Of a stretch of DNA of 64,000 nt, positions 1-11,198 are shown piece by piece (position 1 is the first letter of the stretch; every line of letters begins with the position of its first letter). The notes below the pieces were generated by a model. That model saw only the letters and a program-made list of their open reading frames with translations. It searched no databases and was not told where the DNA came from. The stretch comes from Beta vulgaris subsp. vulgaris (Eukaryota > Streptophyta > Magnoliopsida > Caryophyllales > Amaranthaceae). The stretch spans positions 13,686,279 to 13,750,278 of the forward strand of contig NC_079206.1 of NCBI RefSeq assembly GCF_026745355.1, given 5' to 3'. The position numbers and the translations under genes are program-made.

Positions 1-674
1 GTGACAGAGGGAATGTTGGGGTGGGTTCAGTTGTGAGTTTTGGAGTCGTAGACAGGGCCTGCGGATGAGATTGCTAACTTTTTTTTTTAATTAACATTAA
101 TTCATTGATTCAAAGTCATACGACATCTACCATAGAAGTCAAAACTAAACAAATACATATCAAAATGAAATAAATACAATTTCAACATATAAAATTACGA
201 TCGTTGAATAGATCTAACACTTTTGAAAACCGTTGTTTTTCACATTGTTGTCTGATGCAGCCTTCTGCAATGGGGTTTGTCGATCTTTTGTAGTTTTGAA
301 GTAGAATCGGATTCAATTCAAGTGATCGTAAACGAAGTCTTGACATCTGTTGTAAGTCCACACAAATTTCGATCAACAAATCAACATCTTGAATTACACA
401 AAAACCCAAAAATAAATTCTCTAAACTCTCATATCGAGAGAGATAAAACCTAATATATGGGTAGACGTAACCCAGTATATGTGTAGAAAAAGCCTCCATT
501 AGAGGTAGACTGAAATTTATTGGAAACATAAACATGAAAAACTAGTAATAAAAGGAGAAAAGGGGCTTACCACCACCCAAAAGGAGAAATTTATTGCTAC
601 TTTGATTAGCGGTTTAATGTCTTGTCTAATCAGATTAGCGGTTTTTTCTGAGCTAAAAAAATTACGTGAAAGGT
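1..674. other. No recognised gene; anonymous AT-rich DNA
   Basis: A 117-codon open frame lies on the - strand at 182-535, but its product matches no family I recognise and has no motif. A short motif, TTAGCGG, occurs twice near 610-645. Nothing else can be supported. Confidence 0.5.
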
Positions 675-675
675 A

Positions 676-880
676 TTTTTTTTTTAAGGTAGGAAGGAAG
701 TGTCATAACCGAACCGAAACCTCGCATAGGTCAACTCAACCCAGGTTTGCAAGCAAGGCCCCTTGGGAGTAGAGGAAATGGTAAGGGGAAATCCTCACCC
801 CCAAAGTGCCTCTAGTGGGGTTTGATCTCGTGAGGTAGTGAGATACAAACCAAACCACTAAACCAAGTTAGCCGTGTATC
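676..880 (-). mobile_element. tRNA-derived SINE (minus strand)
   Basis: Read on the minus strand, the element starts near 880 with a tRNA-like head. Its box A-like stretch is TGGTTTAGTGG (about 851-861) and a degenerate box B, GAGATCAAACCCC, follows (about 820-832). It ends in an A-rich tail, seen as a T run at 676-685 on the + strand. The body has the plant-SINE layout of a pol III head, an unrelated body and a poly(A) tail. No clean target-site duplication was found, so both limits are approximate. It abuts the 5' side of the LINE that follows. Confidence 0.6.
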
Positions 881-899
881 CACAGCTGAGCCAGCACAT

Positions 900-1592
900 G
901 TGGTACATGTGAAGCCTAAGCACCTTAACAAAGCCCATGATGCTAAATCCTCTCTTAAGAAAATACCTGCTAAGTCTACTGCTGTTGGTCTACTTCCTAC
1001 TCCCCCTACTAAGGGGACTGTTATCAAAGATGCTGCTAATCTCTCTCATGGTAAGAATGTTCCTACTGCTATCTCATGTAAAGGAAAAGAAAAAATAATT
1101 GTTTCTCAAACTTTTTGTTCTGAGGACTCCTCTGATGATGAGGCTGCTCTCACTATGCCTCTAGTCTCTCCTCCTTCTGGCTTTGGACAGGAGAAGATTG
1201 TAGGTGACACTGATTGTGCTCCTCCCATCCTCTCTCCTGTCCCCTTTCAAGTCTTTTGTGCTTCAGACTTGACTGATGAGAACTAGTACATTGCTCTGGT
1301 CTCTTCTGATAATATCAATGTTGATGGGATCTTCTCTAATGCTGCGGATGATAAAACCTTTTGCCTTGAAGATCAAGATGATAACACTCAAAATGAGTTT
1401 AATTCTCTGACTGAGAACTCATTCCATTCCATGCACTCTGATAACTCTATTATTCAGCGAATTGGAAGGATGGGTGTTGATGCAAACAACCCACTGGAGC
1501 TCTCTTCCCAGTCTGAGCCAGTTAAAAGGAGGATTGAAGACAATGAGGATGAAGATGATGCTTCATCTGCCCTGAAGAGGAAAAGGAACTAA
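900..1592 (+). pseudogene. LINE ORF1 C-terminal remnant
   Basis: An open frame from 900 runs to a TAG at 1284-1286 and continues in the same frame to TAA at 1590-1592. This looks like one ORF with a single in-frame stop. The product is Ser/Thr/Pro-rich, then acidic, and ends in a basic KRKRN stretch, resembling the low-complexity tail downstream of the zinc knuckle in plant LINE ORF1 proteins. Only 55 nt separate it from the ORF2 start. The ATG at 900 is probably internal to the original ORF. The call rests mainly on position. Confidence 0.6.
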
Positions 1593-1647
1593 GCCAAATT
1601 CTGCTTTGAGCATGGTAATTTTTTACCACCTTTTGTTATTATAAATA

Positions 1648-2250
1648 ATGTCGATTTCATGTTGGAATGTACGTGGATGTGCTAGAAAGAATGGCTGGCT
1701 AGAATCTGGGGACTTTTGCTTCTCTAACAATGTCAAAAAATTTATGCTATGTGAAGTTAAGTCACAAACTCCCCCCTCCCAGGCTATAATTAAACAATGT
1801 GGTTTCCACGCTTTTGATGTAATTCCAACCATTGGCTATTCTGGTGGTATATGGTTAATGTGGAAAAGTTGTAATATCCATCCTTTTGATCTATCTATCT
1901 TAGTCAAAGCAGCTCGTTTTATATCTTGCTTAATTCATTTAGTTAGTCTTAATATTAGCTTTGTCATTATTTTCATATATGCCCCATCCAAGAAACAATT
2001 GAAAGAAGAATTCTGGGAAGAACTCATTACTTACACTTTGTCTTTATCTTTACCATATGTTATTATTGGTGATTATAATGAGATCTTAAATCCTAATGAT
2101 AGAATGGAGGGTGCACATGTATCTACAGCAAGATTCTTAACTATGTCTAGTATTTTGTCTCAACTTCCGTGTGCTGAAATCCCTTTCTCAGGCCATTTTA
2201 CTTGGCAAAAAAAAAAAAATCGGGGGATGGTAATATACACAAACGTTTAG
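1648..2250 (+). pseudogene. LINE ORF2, apurinic/apyrimidinic-type endonuclease domain
   Basis: The product begins MSISCWNVRG, the usual N-terminus of plant LINE ORF2 proteins, where the Asn-bearing motif SWNVRG belongs to the endonuclease/exonuclease/phosphatase fold. Further in are a KSQTPPS stretch at the place of the metal-binding acidic motif, YAPSKK, and GDYNEIL near residue 143, which matches the conserved GDFN motif. The frame is lost in an A run at about 2207-2218 followed by a G run, after which the expected RLDR-like sequence continues in another frame. In the family this domain nicks the target DNA; here it is dead. Confidence 0.85.
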
Positions 2251-3166
2251 ACAGGGGTTTAGCTAGTATCTCGTGGATTGATCTTTTTCCCTAAGCAAAA
2301 ATTAATCATCATGTTTTTACTTCCTCAGTTCATTGTCCAATTTCTCTAAGTTATCTTCCTAATAATAATACTAAAGCTCCTCCCTTTCGATTTGAAAAAA
2401 TGTGGTGCCTTAGAAAGGATTATGACACCTTAGTAAAGAAACTTGGTGTATATGTACCCAGTTTATTGGTTCTCATATGTTTAGATTGGTTAAAAAATGC
2501 AAACTTTTGAAGGCCAAATCTAAAAATTGGAATAAATTCCAATTGGGTAATATCTTTCGTCAGCTAAGCAAAGTAGATGTGCAACTAAAAGAAATCCAGG
2601 ATAGTATTCTTCTTAATCCTTCAGATTCGGCTCTTCATGCAAAACAAGAGATTTCCTTCATAAACGAATGGATTTACTTTCTTTCAGCAATGAGTACTGA
2701 AAACAAAAAAATTAAGACTAACTATCTTCTTCTAGGAGATACCAACTCTACATATTATCACACGCATGCTTCAATAAGAAGAAACAAAAATCAAATCAAA
2801 GGCTTAACTTCTTCTAATGGCAATATTGTGAGTAATCCTAGTGAGATTTCTCAAGACCTGACTAATGCTTTCTATGCTAGATTTTCATCTGATCTTTCAA
2901 TCTCGTTTGATCCAGATTTTGATTTCTCTCTTTTAGACTGCATTATTTCAGAAGAAAATAAATTTTTTTAACTTCTCTGGTCTCTGGTGACGAGATTAAA
3001 AATGCTTCTTTTGATCTGGCCCCAAATAAATCCCCTGGTCCTGATGATTTTCCTCCTTTTTTTTCCAAAAATATTGGTCGCTAGTTGGTAATAATGTTAT
3101 TAGGGTTCGTCCAAGCGTATTTTCATTATGGTAAAATGTTGAAGGAAATTAATTAACCATACTTTT
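2251..3166 (+). pseudogene. LINE ORF2, linker between endonuclease and reverse transcriptase
   Basis: This continues ORF2 in shifting frames. The longest intact piece, 2477-2971, contains LLLGDTNSTYYH, the counterpart of the KxGDxNTxFFH motif just before the RT domain in plant LINEs. Shortly after it, in another frame, come residues of the NKSPGPD type (about 3025-3045), where the RT fingers begin. At least three frame changes are needed to read it through. Confidence 0.8.
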
Positions 3167-4039
3167 TTGGCTCTAATTCCGAAAATAGATAACCCTTCTT
3201 CAGCAAATCATTTTCTCCCTATTAGTCTTTGTTCAACTATTTATAAAATCATTTCCAAAATTATTACTAATAGATTAAAAGAGGTTATGGGACAGATCAT
3301 TCACCCCCTCCAAGGTGCTTTGTTACCGGATCGTCTCATTCAAGACAATATCTTGATTGCTCATGAAATTTTCCAGTCTTTTAAAACTAAAAATGGTCCA
3401 ACTGGATGAATTGCCATTAAGTTGGACATGGACAAAGCGTATGATAGATTAGAATGGAGTTATCTTTTCATGACATTAGAAATTTTGGGTTTTTGTTCTC
3501 AATGGATTGAGTGGATTAGAGCATGTATTACTTCTGCCTCATTTTATGTATTAGTTAATGGCCTTTCTGGTGATAGATTTTTTCCCTCAAGAGGTATTAG
3601 ACAAGGTGATCCTCTTTCTCCATATATGTTTATCTTATGTGCTGAGCTTCTTGCCAGGTTACTCTCTTCAGCTACTTCAGGCCCTACAAAGCCTATTGGT
3701 GTTCCTATTGGTAAAACTGGTAAGCGTGTCCCTTTTCTCACATTTGCAGATGATACTATAATTTTTGCCAAAGCTAACAATTATAGTTGTCTTGTTATCC
3801 GTCAAATTCTAGATAAGTATTGCTCTATGTCCGACCACCTTGTTAATTACCATAAATCCTCCTTCCAATGTTCATCTAATGTTTTGGAAGAGGATAAAGC
3901 TAGCTTTGCTTCTATTTTAGCTATGAAAGAAACTAATGATCTGGGTGATTATCTTGGTTACCCTATCATTAGTTCCAAGGTTACTGAGGAAACTTTCAGC
4001 TCGGTTAATAGTAAAACTGATAATCAGCTTTCTAAATGA
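3167..4039 (+). pseudogene. LINE ORF2, reverse transcriptase domain (RVT_1)
   Basis: Two open pieces (3167-3409 and 3422-4039) cover most of the RT domain. Visible motifs are ALIPKID, the F/RPISLCSTIYKIISK block, DMDKAYDRLEW (first catalytic Asp), GIRQGDPLSPYMF, and the active-site box PFLTFADD with codons at 3743-3754. Both Asp residues of the FADD box remain, but a stop at 3407-3409 and a frame change split the domain. The sequence is close to the LINE copy at 49558-51490, so both probably belong to one family. Confidence 0.9.
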
Positions 4040-5250
4040 AAACCCAATGCTCTTTCTCAAGTCGGGTGTTCTGTGCTTTTACAATCAAATCTATCTGCTA
4101 AGTCTAGTTATCAAATGCAAAGTTTTCTACTCCCTAAATCTATTCTTTCCAAACTTGACACAACTTATCGAAATTTCTTCTGGAATAAAGAAAATGCTAA
4201 CACTTCACCCAATCTTATGGGATGGGGAAAAATTTTGTAAGCCTAAATCTACTGGTGGCCATGGCTTTCGTAAGGCTGAAGTTAGTAATCAGGCTCTTCA
4301 GATGAAGCTTTTGTGGCGAATTATCAAAGAGGATAATAACTTATGGGTCAATTTGATTCATAATATATTAAAAAAGGGAACGATCTTCTCTGTTAAGGCA
4401 TCTAAATCTGCTTCTTGGCAATGGCGTAACCTCCTCAGTCTCCGTGACATCTTTAAAAAAGGTTTATGCTGGCAAATTGGTGTGGTAAAAGCATTAATTT
4501 TTGTCAGATAATTGGTCTTATCAATATCCTCTAAAGTCTATTATCACTCCTCTCTCTGGAACCGAGAATTATACTATTCAGCATTGTATTTCTTCTGCTC
4601 GTACTTGGGACTCTTGTACTCTTCTTTCTCTTGTCCCTCCCCATGTGGTCTCACATATTTGTAATATTTACATTTCCTTCAGTTGATTAAGAGGATAATC
4701 TTATTTGGGGTTTGACAGCTGATGGTGAATACACTGTTAAATCAGGGGCTATGTTGTCTCAAGGTTTTCTCCATTCTAATTTTGATAAGGTTGAGTATAC
4801 ATGGATTTGGAATCTTAATATCCGTCCAAAGATTAAAAAAAATTTCTGAAAAGCCTGTAATGATGGTCTCGCCTCTAAATTACGGCTTGAAAAAAGTCAT
4901 ATTTTTTTACCTCGGCATTGTGTTTTTTGTAACAATGCAGGTGAATCCATAGGGCATCTATGTTTTGCTTGCTCGTTTACTTTGGATATTTTTTCTCATT
5001 TCCAGGCTCGCTTTGCTTGGCCTTCTCCTCCTGCTTGTATTGATTCTATTAATCTTTCTTCTTTCCGCTCTGCGTTAGAAGCTTGTCTTAGTCTTTCTTC
5101 CAAAAAGACTATTACTATGTTTTCCTTTGTTTGATGGTTTGTGTGGTTCTTTAGAAATAAGCTTATTTTTAATGATGAGGTTGTTTCTTCCAAGAAGGCC
5201 AGTTTCATTATTAGTAATTATTCCCCTTCTTGGTCTAATGCCCTTTCCTC
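4040..5250 (+). pseudogene. LINE ORF2, post-RT region with zinc-finger-like motif
   Basis: Several short frames together give the region between RT and RNase H of plant LINEs. Recognisable parts are a conserved NPMLFLKSG-like start, a GGHGFRKAEVSNQALQMKLLW block (about 4255-4320), and a Cys/His group (HCVFCNNAGESIGHLCFAC, about 4915-4970) matching the zf-RVT region. A WFVWFFRNKLIF-like segment follows at about 5130-5170. Stops and frameshifts interrupt it throughout. Confidence 0.75.
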
Positions 5251-5325
5251 GGAAGAGCTGGGCTCTTTTTTAATCCCTTCCTCTAGGCCTCTCCCCTCTA
5301 GGCCTCAGTCTGGTCCTAATATGTT

Positions 5326-5802
5326 TTGGTCCTCCCCCCCAGTAATTTCTTTGAGCTAAATTTTGACGGGTCTAAGCTTAGCAATGGTTGTTCGGCTCTT
5401 GGTTTTGTTATTTGTAATTCTGACGGAGACCCTCTTTTGACTAGAGCTCGTTCTCTTGGTCATAATACTTCTATTCTTCATGCTGAAGCTTGGAGCTTAA
5501 AGGAAGGCATTATAGCGGCTCTGTCCCTCAATATCTCTAAACTGGTTGTGGAAGGAGATAATCTCACAGTCATTAATTTTGTTCGTAATATTTGGAAAGT
5601 CCCTTGGGAAATCAAGAATATTATCTTTGATATTAATATTTTACTGTTAAATTTTGATGTTTGTCAGGTTCAACATTGCTTTCGGGAGGCGAACAAGGTG
5701 GCGGATGCTATGGCGCATCGTGGTCATGCCTTTAGTGATTTGCAGCTTTTCACTCCTCCTTTTGAGGTTGACTTTTCTCTCCTCGTTCGCAAGGACGTTT
5801 AA
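5326..5802 (+). pseudogene. LINE ORF2, RNase H-like domain (RVT_3)
   Basis: This is the best-preserved part of the element, 158 codons open to the stop. It has the four acidic/histidine positions of the plant LINE RNase H fold: the NFDGS Asp, the Glu in HAEAWSL, the Asp in VEGDNL, and REANKVADAMAHRGH at the C-terminus. Such a domain marks the plant L1 subgroup that acquired an extra RNase H. A 3' UTR of about 45 bp and the poly(A) tail follow. Confidence 0.88.
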
Positions 5803-5868
5803 GGTTGGCCTCCAATTTAGGAGGTTGCCTAAGCTTTTCTCTCCTTATCAAAAAAAAAAAAAAAAAAA

Positions 5869-6646
5869 GTACTACTTGGTAATTACGTAGACGATATGTC
5901 AGGAAGTATTTTCTATTTTAGCGTGAAATAGGAATTTTTTCTTAAACTAGCGTTATCTATGGGAAAATTTCAGTTTTCTTTTTCATCTTTTGATGTCTTT
6001 TACTCTCTTAGCATTTATTTATTTCTCATTTCTTTTTAGTTTCCGGGCGTTTTCCTTTCCATCTTATACTCTCAAAAAGTTTAATTATGAGGAAGTACTG
6101 AATTTTCAGTATCTAGTAAAAAAATTTATATTGGTCATGTATTGAATTACATTCTTAAAGATTTGTAGCTAAAAAAAGGCAATGCACATAGAGTGCAATA
6201 CATATCAAACATGTAATTGAAAATAATATTCATCCGTTTTAAAATAGTTTTAATATATCTTTGTTCACTAATTATTAGAATAATAGGCAATCTAAATTTA
6301 AAATAAAATTAGACAAATTCAAGCCTATATTTTTCTAACAACCCATTCAATTTCACTATGACCCAACATTATCCTAGTTATCTCTTCTCTTCTTCTCTTC
6401 CTTTGTTTTCTTGATTCACGAACTACAATAGACAATTTCAAAAAATAATCTGACGGTATTACCGAACGGATTAAACTAGTTACCGAAGGGTTAAAGAATG
6501 TCATTACTGAATAGATTAAACTGGTCATGAAATAGGTTGAACTGGTACCCAAATAGATTAAACTAGTCATTATATTGACATGTTCTCTTTAGTATTGAGT
6601 TTGGACCGTACACAATTTTACATTAAAAGTATGCGGTCTCTTACAA
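5869..6646. other. No gene seen
   Basis: AT-rich DNA between the LINE tail and the solo LTR. A few imperfect GGTTAAACTGGTCA-like repeats lie at 6465-6560. No coding potential is visible. Confidence 0.5.
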
Positions 6647-7016
6647 TGTAAACCCCCATAATTTTAAAGGATTTTATAAATATATTTAAGTATTCATATA
6701 TACATATTTAAACCCAAATTAGTTTCGAAATAATTTGACTATTTAAAAAGGTTGACTATTTTAAAAGTCAAATGAAATTATTTTTCATGGCTTAATAAAA
6801 TTGAGAACATTTTAGTTAAGCATGTTTTGATAAAAGTTTTAAGTACTAATTTATATTGAAAAAGAAGTCTAATGGAGCTGAGGAACCTAAAAATCCTAAA
6901 AGGATAAAATGGAAAAAGAGTCATGATGATGATTAAAGTCTTAAATTATTTATTTTGTTCATCATCAAATTTCATTAAACCTTATCTCTTTTTCCTAACC
7001 CCAAAAAGGAAGCCTT

Positions 7017-7026
7017 TATATAAATA
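7017..7026 (+). promoter_or_regulatory. Candidate TATA box of the solo LTR
   Basis: TATATAAATA lies about 370 bp into the LTR, followed by a pyrimidine-rich stretch. The equivalent place in the copy at 55480-57770 has TATATAAAT (55832-55840), and the minus-strand copy has TATAAAA (52041-52047). Conservation of position supports a role as the retrotransposon promoter. Confidence 0.5.
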
Positions 7027-8566
7027 TCCTAATACCCAATAATTATTTTATCCCACACAAATTATTTTTCCTCTCTTTCACACGCCATTCACGTTTCTTT
7101 TCTCCCTCTTCGATTTTTCTCTCTCCTCTTTGTATGTCCCTTATTCCTCCTCTCAAATACTTTCTTCTTGTTCAAGTAACGAACAAGAAACATTACAAAA
7201 GTTCGAAACCACCAAGCAACCACCACGAGGGCTACTGCCGTGGACTGTCCCTTGCCGGCGCCTCCTTCCTTCTCCTCTTTGTTGGTTGTTTTCTTTTCTT
7301 CCTTCTTATGATTCCATTAAAGACTATATTTTTAATGTTTTCTATTGTTGTTAATCATGGTTATTAGTTTAAATTACTGTTTTAATAAGTAATTTCGATT
7401 CATCTATAAGAAAATTTTCAGATTGTTATTATGATTAGATTTTTAGTTTTAATCATGAAAACATGAATTTTTAGGGTTTTAAATTGCTAGAAAATCATAG
7501 TAGCATATTAGATACTATGAGATTAACTTAGAATATGATTTTAAATATGTTATACATGTTTTAAGGAGGTTTATTAATTCTTAAAGTTGCTGTAATTTCA
7601 GAAAGGGTTTATTTATAAAGTTTTTAATTACTAGTATGGTAGTACTATGCTAGGAATTAAAAATAATTCAAGTTTGGATATATAAATCAACTTTTAAACG
7701 TTTTTAAAGGGGGTTTTAAGTACTTTAAGGCTGCTGTAATTTTTATTTAAAATTATTAATTTCGGTTATATTGATTTCTAGGCGGAGGATATCTCGTAGG
7801 GGACTTTTAAAGGATTAAAAGTGGCCTACAAGCTAGTTTACACGAGGTATGTACATAATTGCGTGGTATGTGCTTAGTATCATGTTTTAAGGAGGAATAA
7901 ATTTTAGTATCATGTATAGGAACTTACTTTGTTCATACATATGTGATTTCTAGTAATTGATTTACATATTATATGCCTGTGTGCAAGCATGTGATTTGTG
8001 ATTTGTGATTTATTATGAATTCTAGATTGTATGTTTGTATGGAATAATTGATGCAAACATGAAAATAAAGTTTATTTATTAATTCGCATGAGGAATTAAT
8101 ATATGTTATAGAGTTCAAATCATGTTATTCATGTATTCCCTGACAAGTTTTATTTTCACTATCTCATGAGTACTGTGGACCTTATTTGGTAAGTTGATAA
8201 GTTACGCCTTTTTAAAGGTAAGATTATTGTTGGCTAGGTTCAACAAATAAGAAAGTTCGGATTAAAAAGAAAAGTAAGTCTTGGATTGTAAGTTGTGATC
8301 ACTTATTAAATTCTAAGATAAAAGAAGTTCGGTTATGACTGTCTGGTTATTATTTCTGTGTTGCTTGTATGTGAGTCATAACAAGTGATAAGTGGAAATT
8401 AACGTAAAGTGTAACGAGAATAGTTATAGACTTTAGACTGGTGCATGTCTAGAGTTGGACATTAAGGGTTGGAGTACATGGTGGTAGCCCATGGCTTCTC
8501 TAGGAATGGATTGATCACCATCCCTCTTTTAGTTCAAAGGTTCCTCGATATCGCGGGTCATTCTGG

Positions 8567-8588
8567 AATACGGAGTCGCACCCGTATT
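8567..8588 (+). repeat. Conserved short hairpin within LTR family A
   Basis: AATACGG and CCGTATT form a 7-bp stem around an 8-base loop. The same stem-loop recurs in the minus-strand copy (48532-48553) and, with one changed base in the stem, in the third copy (57165-57186). It lies in the most conserved part of the LTR. Confidence 0.6.
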
Positions 8589-9208
8589 TCGTCTTCTTAT
8601 GAAGGCATTAGTAGATAAGTCAACTCGTTCAAATAACTATTCCATTAAAGTATTGAAAAGATGTTTAGAGTTTAGTTCAATAGAAGTTGTCTGCAGCATG
8701 TTATATGATTATAATATTATTTATCCCAGCATGTTATTATTTAGTATCATGTTTAGGAATGCTTATGTTTGATATGTAGTACTCAACTTTGCTGATTACG
8801 TGCGTTGTTTGTGTGTGTGGTCATGGCGTTGCCTTATTGATCCTGTGATGATCCTTTATGGTGAGCAGATTCAGTATAGCATTGACATTACATGTTCGCA
8901 GATGTGCATCATTGGGAATTTGGAATGGAGAGAATGTGTAACTAGTGTAGTTTACTTTCTGCAGTTATTAAGAACATATTTTACTAACTTTATTTGAGTA
9001 GACTCATTTAGATTGTTTGAGTTCTAAGTACTTATTCATTTGTTTATTTATTTATTTATAATAAAGTTTAAAGTTTAGTTATATGTTTTCCGCTGCAAAA
9101 TTCTGAATAAGCCGATACGTTATCACACGGGCGATAATGCTTTGGTAATTCTCTAAGTTTTATATTATAAAGGTATTTCTGGAAAGAGAGAATTATCGGG
9201 GTGTTACA

Positions 9209-9746
9209 TACAAGACAAATTGATCTTTGTATATGTTTTTCCCAAGTTAGTTTGAACACTTTCATTTTTGACATGATACTAATATTATCATGTTAGTCTT
9301 TTTACTTGAACCTAAAAACCTTTAAAGATACTACTTATAACTAAAAGAATGCCTTCCATCCTTCAAAAATTTGTGTTTCTAGAATTTGTTGGTTTAGCTA
9401 GTTTAACTAATAATTTTGTTAAATAAACATTAATTGACAATTAGCTAATATTTTGTTAACTCAAACCTTAATAAACAACCTTTAATTAACTTCTAAAATT
9501 TTAAATAATAATCCCGAAAATCTTGGATTATGTGATTGACTTTGGTCAATCGAAAAACTATCCTAAGGCAACAATTATGCATGCCCAAATCATGTCTCGA
9601 AAAAATTGTGAGAAAGACCTTAATTATCTAACATCAAAAAAATTCCGAACTTATGCGGATCAATTCCTGAATCCTACACAATACATAACATATTCTTTAC
9701 ATGTACGTGGTACTTGACGTGTCTTGTGCTGCACATTCTGATAAGA
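9209..9746. other. No gene seen
   Basis: AT-rich spacer between the solo LTR and a Helitron. A 64-codon frame at 9523-9717 has no recognisable motif. Confidence 0.5.
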
Positions 9747-10297
9747 TCTATACTAATATATTAAGAGGCGTGCATAACAACGTCGATGCGCCACGTGGCA
9801 CCCTCCTCTTGCCATCAGAATTTTGCCACGTGTCTGTTAACCAACAAAGTCACGTGGTCATTATTTTAAAAATAAATATGCTAAAGCTTGGGTTCGAACC
9901 CCTGACCTTATGTAAGGTTTTCAAAGAATCACCATCTCATCTAACTTCTCATAGTGATCCATGTTTCCACAGTTAATGTTATTAAACATATCCCTTGTAT
10001 TCTTAAAAATAAATAAATTTGCATGTTCATTAAAATTAATTATGTATGCATGATACCATTTGAAGAGCAATGTTGACCAGTACAGTACTACCCCTAGGGA
10101 GTTTTAGTTCATGTAATCTATGTACAATAAAAAAATTTAGAAATTGTGTAGTATAGGGTTTCATCCCGAGACCTCAAGTAAATATACTAAAGTCTTAACC
10201 ACTAGGCTAAGTTGTGTTTATTATTATAATCATAAAGTATTATATTAATAAATGAAATTTTTTCTTACCCGGGGCATAGCCCGGACCTAATAACTAG
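9747..10297 (+). mobile_element. Non-autonomous Helitron (family H1), 551 bp
   Basis: The 5' end is TCTATACTAATATATTAA, and the 3' end is a GC-rich hairpin (CCCGGGGCATAGCCCGG, about 10268-10284) followed by CTAG. It sits between A (9746) and T (10298), the A|T target of Helitrons, with no duplication. Family members with the same ends lie at 20154-20392, 32360-32623 and 61809-62071. No Rep/helicase is present. In antisense orientation near the 3' end it holds a tRNA-like stretch with box A-like CCTAGTGGTTAAG and box B-like CTCGGGATGAAACCC. A second box B-like GGTTCGAACCCC is at about 9892-9903. Confidence 0.9.
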
Positions 10298-11053
10298 TTA
10301 TCATATAATTAGCCTAAACATTGATAGTCGTTATATAGTCTAATAATCAAAAGTCATTGAATTTGAACCTTGGACAACTTAATATTAAAAATCAAGGGTA
10401 TTCGAGTCATGGTTCTTGACTAATGACCATATACAATCATCTAGGCCTTCGTTCCTAAGCATGTATTTTCTAGCAAGGCACGCAAGTCTATTCTAGATTA
10501 CTTTAGTGTTTAGCATACTTTCTTCTGCAAATGATCCTTAGCTTGGAAACTATACCATTTGACTGAAAAATGCATTTACGACAAATAAAAAAATGTGGAA
10601 GTTTTGATGTAGAACCTATCACCAATAACCAACATCATCAAAGCCAAATTTGTCATTAAGAGGCCATTCGCACACTATCAATTAACGCCTTGTAAATATA
10701 ATTGTCCCTTCAGAAGTAATTTATCAATATTTAATTAGTCTAAGAGAGATTAGATCGCCATGATAAAGGATCCGTGTTGTCTATATATGCCACCCATATC
10801 ATACAATGCCAAATTGCTTTTTGATAGTGCTTTATTCATTATCAAACACCACACAATGAAATATGACATGTACCCATCCCTTTTGATATTGTGATGATTG
10901 TTGTTGTTGAATGATGGTTGCTAGAGACCGTGTAATTAAGTTTGATTGATCGTTTCTTTGGAATTATGAAAATATTTATTTGGTTTAACTTTATATTTAC
11001 CAATACTTGAGCTACTCCTAATTGTTTCATTTGTTTAGGTATAAGCTATATAT
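10298..11053. other. No gene seen
   Basis: Anonymous AT-rich spacer. No open frame with recognisable content. Confidence 0.5.
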
Positions 11054-11185
11054 TTTTTCCTTTTGATTTGGTGAGACTAATAACAACGGGGCTTAACCCA
11101 AAGGTCCAAGCACTTGGATAGAGGGGGAGTTATAAGGGGAATTTTCCTCCAAGTACCCTTCACTACGTGGAATTCGAACCAATTG
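11054..11185 (-). mobile_element. 5'-truncated tRNA-derived SINE (Au-like)
   Basis: The segment is flanked by a perfect 13-bp target duplication ATAAGCTATATAT (11041-11053 and 11186-11198). On the minus strand it starts at a good box B, GGTTCGAATTCC (about 11168-11179). It continues through a body ending in GGGTTAAGCCCCGTTGTTATT, then a short A-rich tail. The tail sequence resembles Au-type plant SINEs. Box A is gone, consistent with 5' truncation during insertion. Confidence 0.8.
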
Positions 11186-11198
11186 ATAAGCTATATAT

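Larger units (their letters stand above)
881..5868 (+). mobile_element. Non-LTR retrotransposon (LINE/L1-like, RNase H clade), decayed copy
   Basis: The order of parts is that of plant L1-type LINEs: an ORF1 C-terminal remnant (900-1592), then ORF2 with endonuclease (from 1648), reverse transcriptase (about 3000-4039), a zinc-finger-like region (about 4900-4980), an RNase H domain (5326-5802) and a 19-A tail at 5850-5868. The N-terminal half of ORF1, where the DUF4283 and zinc-knuckle regions normally lie, is missing, so the copy is 5'-truncated or was cut beside the SINE. Reading frames are broken by many stops and frameshifts. I found no convincing target-site duplication; the left limit is an estimate. 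Confidence 0.9.
6647..9208 (+). mobile_element. Solo LTR, 2562 bp (LTR family A, copy 1)
   Basis: The segment starts TGTAAACCCCC and ends GGGGTGTTACA, with LTR-type TG...CA ends. It is flanked by a perfect 5-bp target duplication TACAA (6642-6646 and 9209-9213). Two more copies of the same sequence lie at 47845-52364 (minus, with a LINE inside) and 55480-57770, each with its own 5-bp duplication. No second LTR or internal gag/pol region adjoins, so these are best read as solo LTRs left by LTR-LTR recombination. A TATA box sits at 7017-7026. It is long for a plant LTR, as in some Ty3/gypsy lineages, but the superfamily cannot be told from the LTR alone. Confidence 0.8.

Noticed and set aside
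182..535. 117-codon minus-strand open frame
   Set aside because: No recognisable domain, no splice or promoter context, and composition like the surrounding AT-rich DNA. Not called as a gene.
5869..5890. LINE 1 target duplication (AATTACGT near 660 and 5880)
   Set aside because: The right-hand match starts about 12 bases after the poly(A) tail and the left-hand one lies outside the SINE, so it is probably chance.
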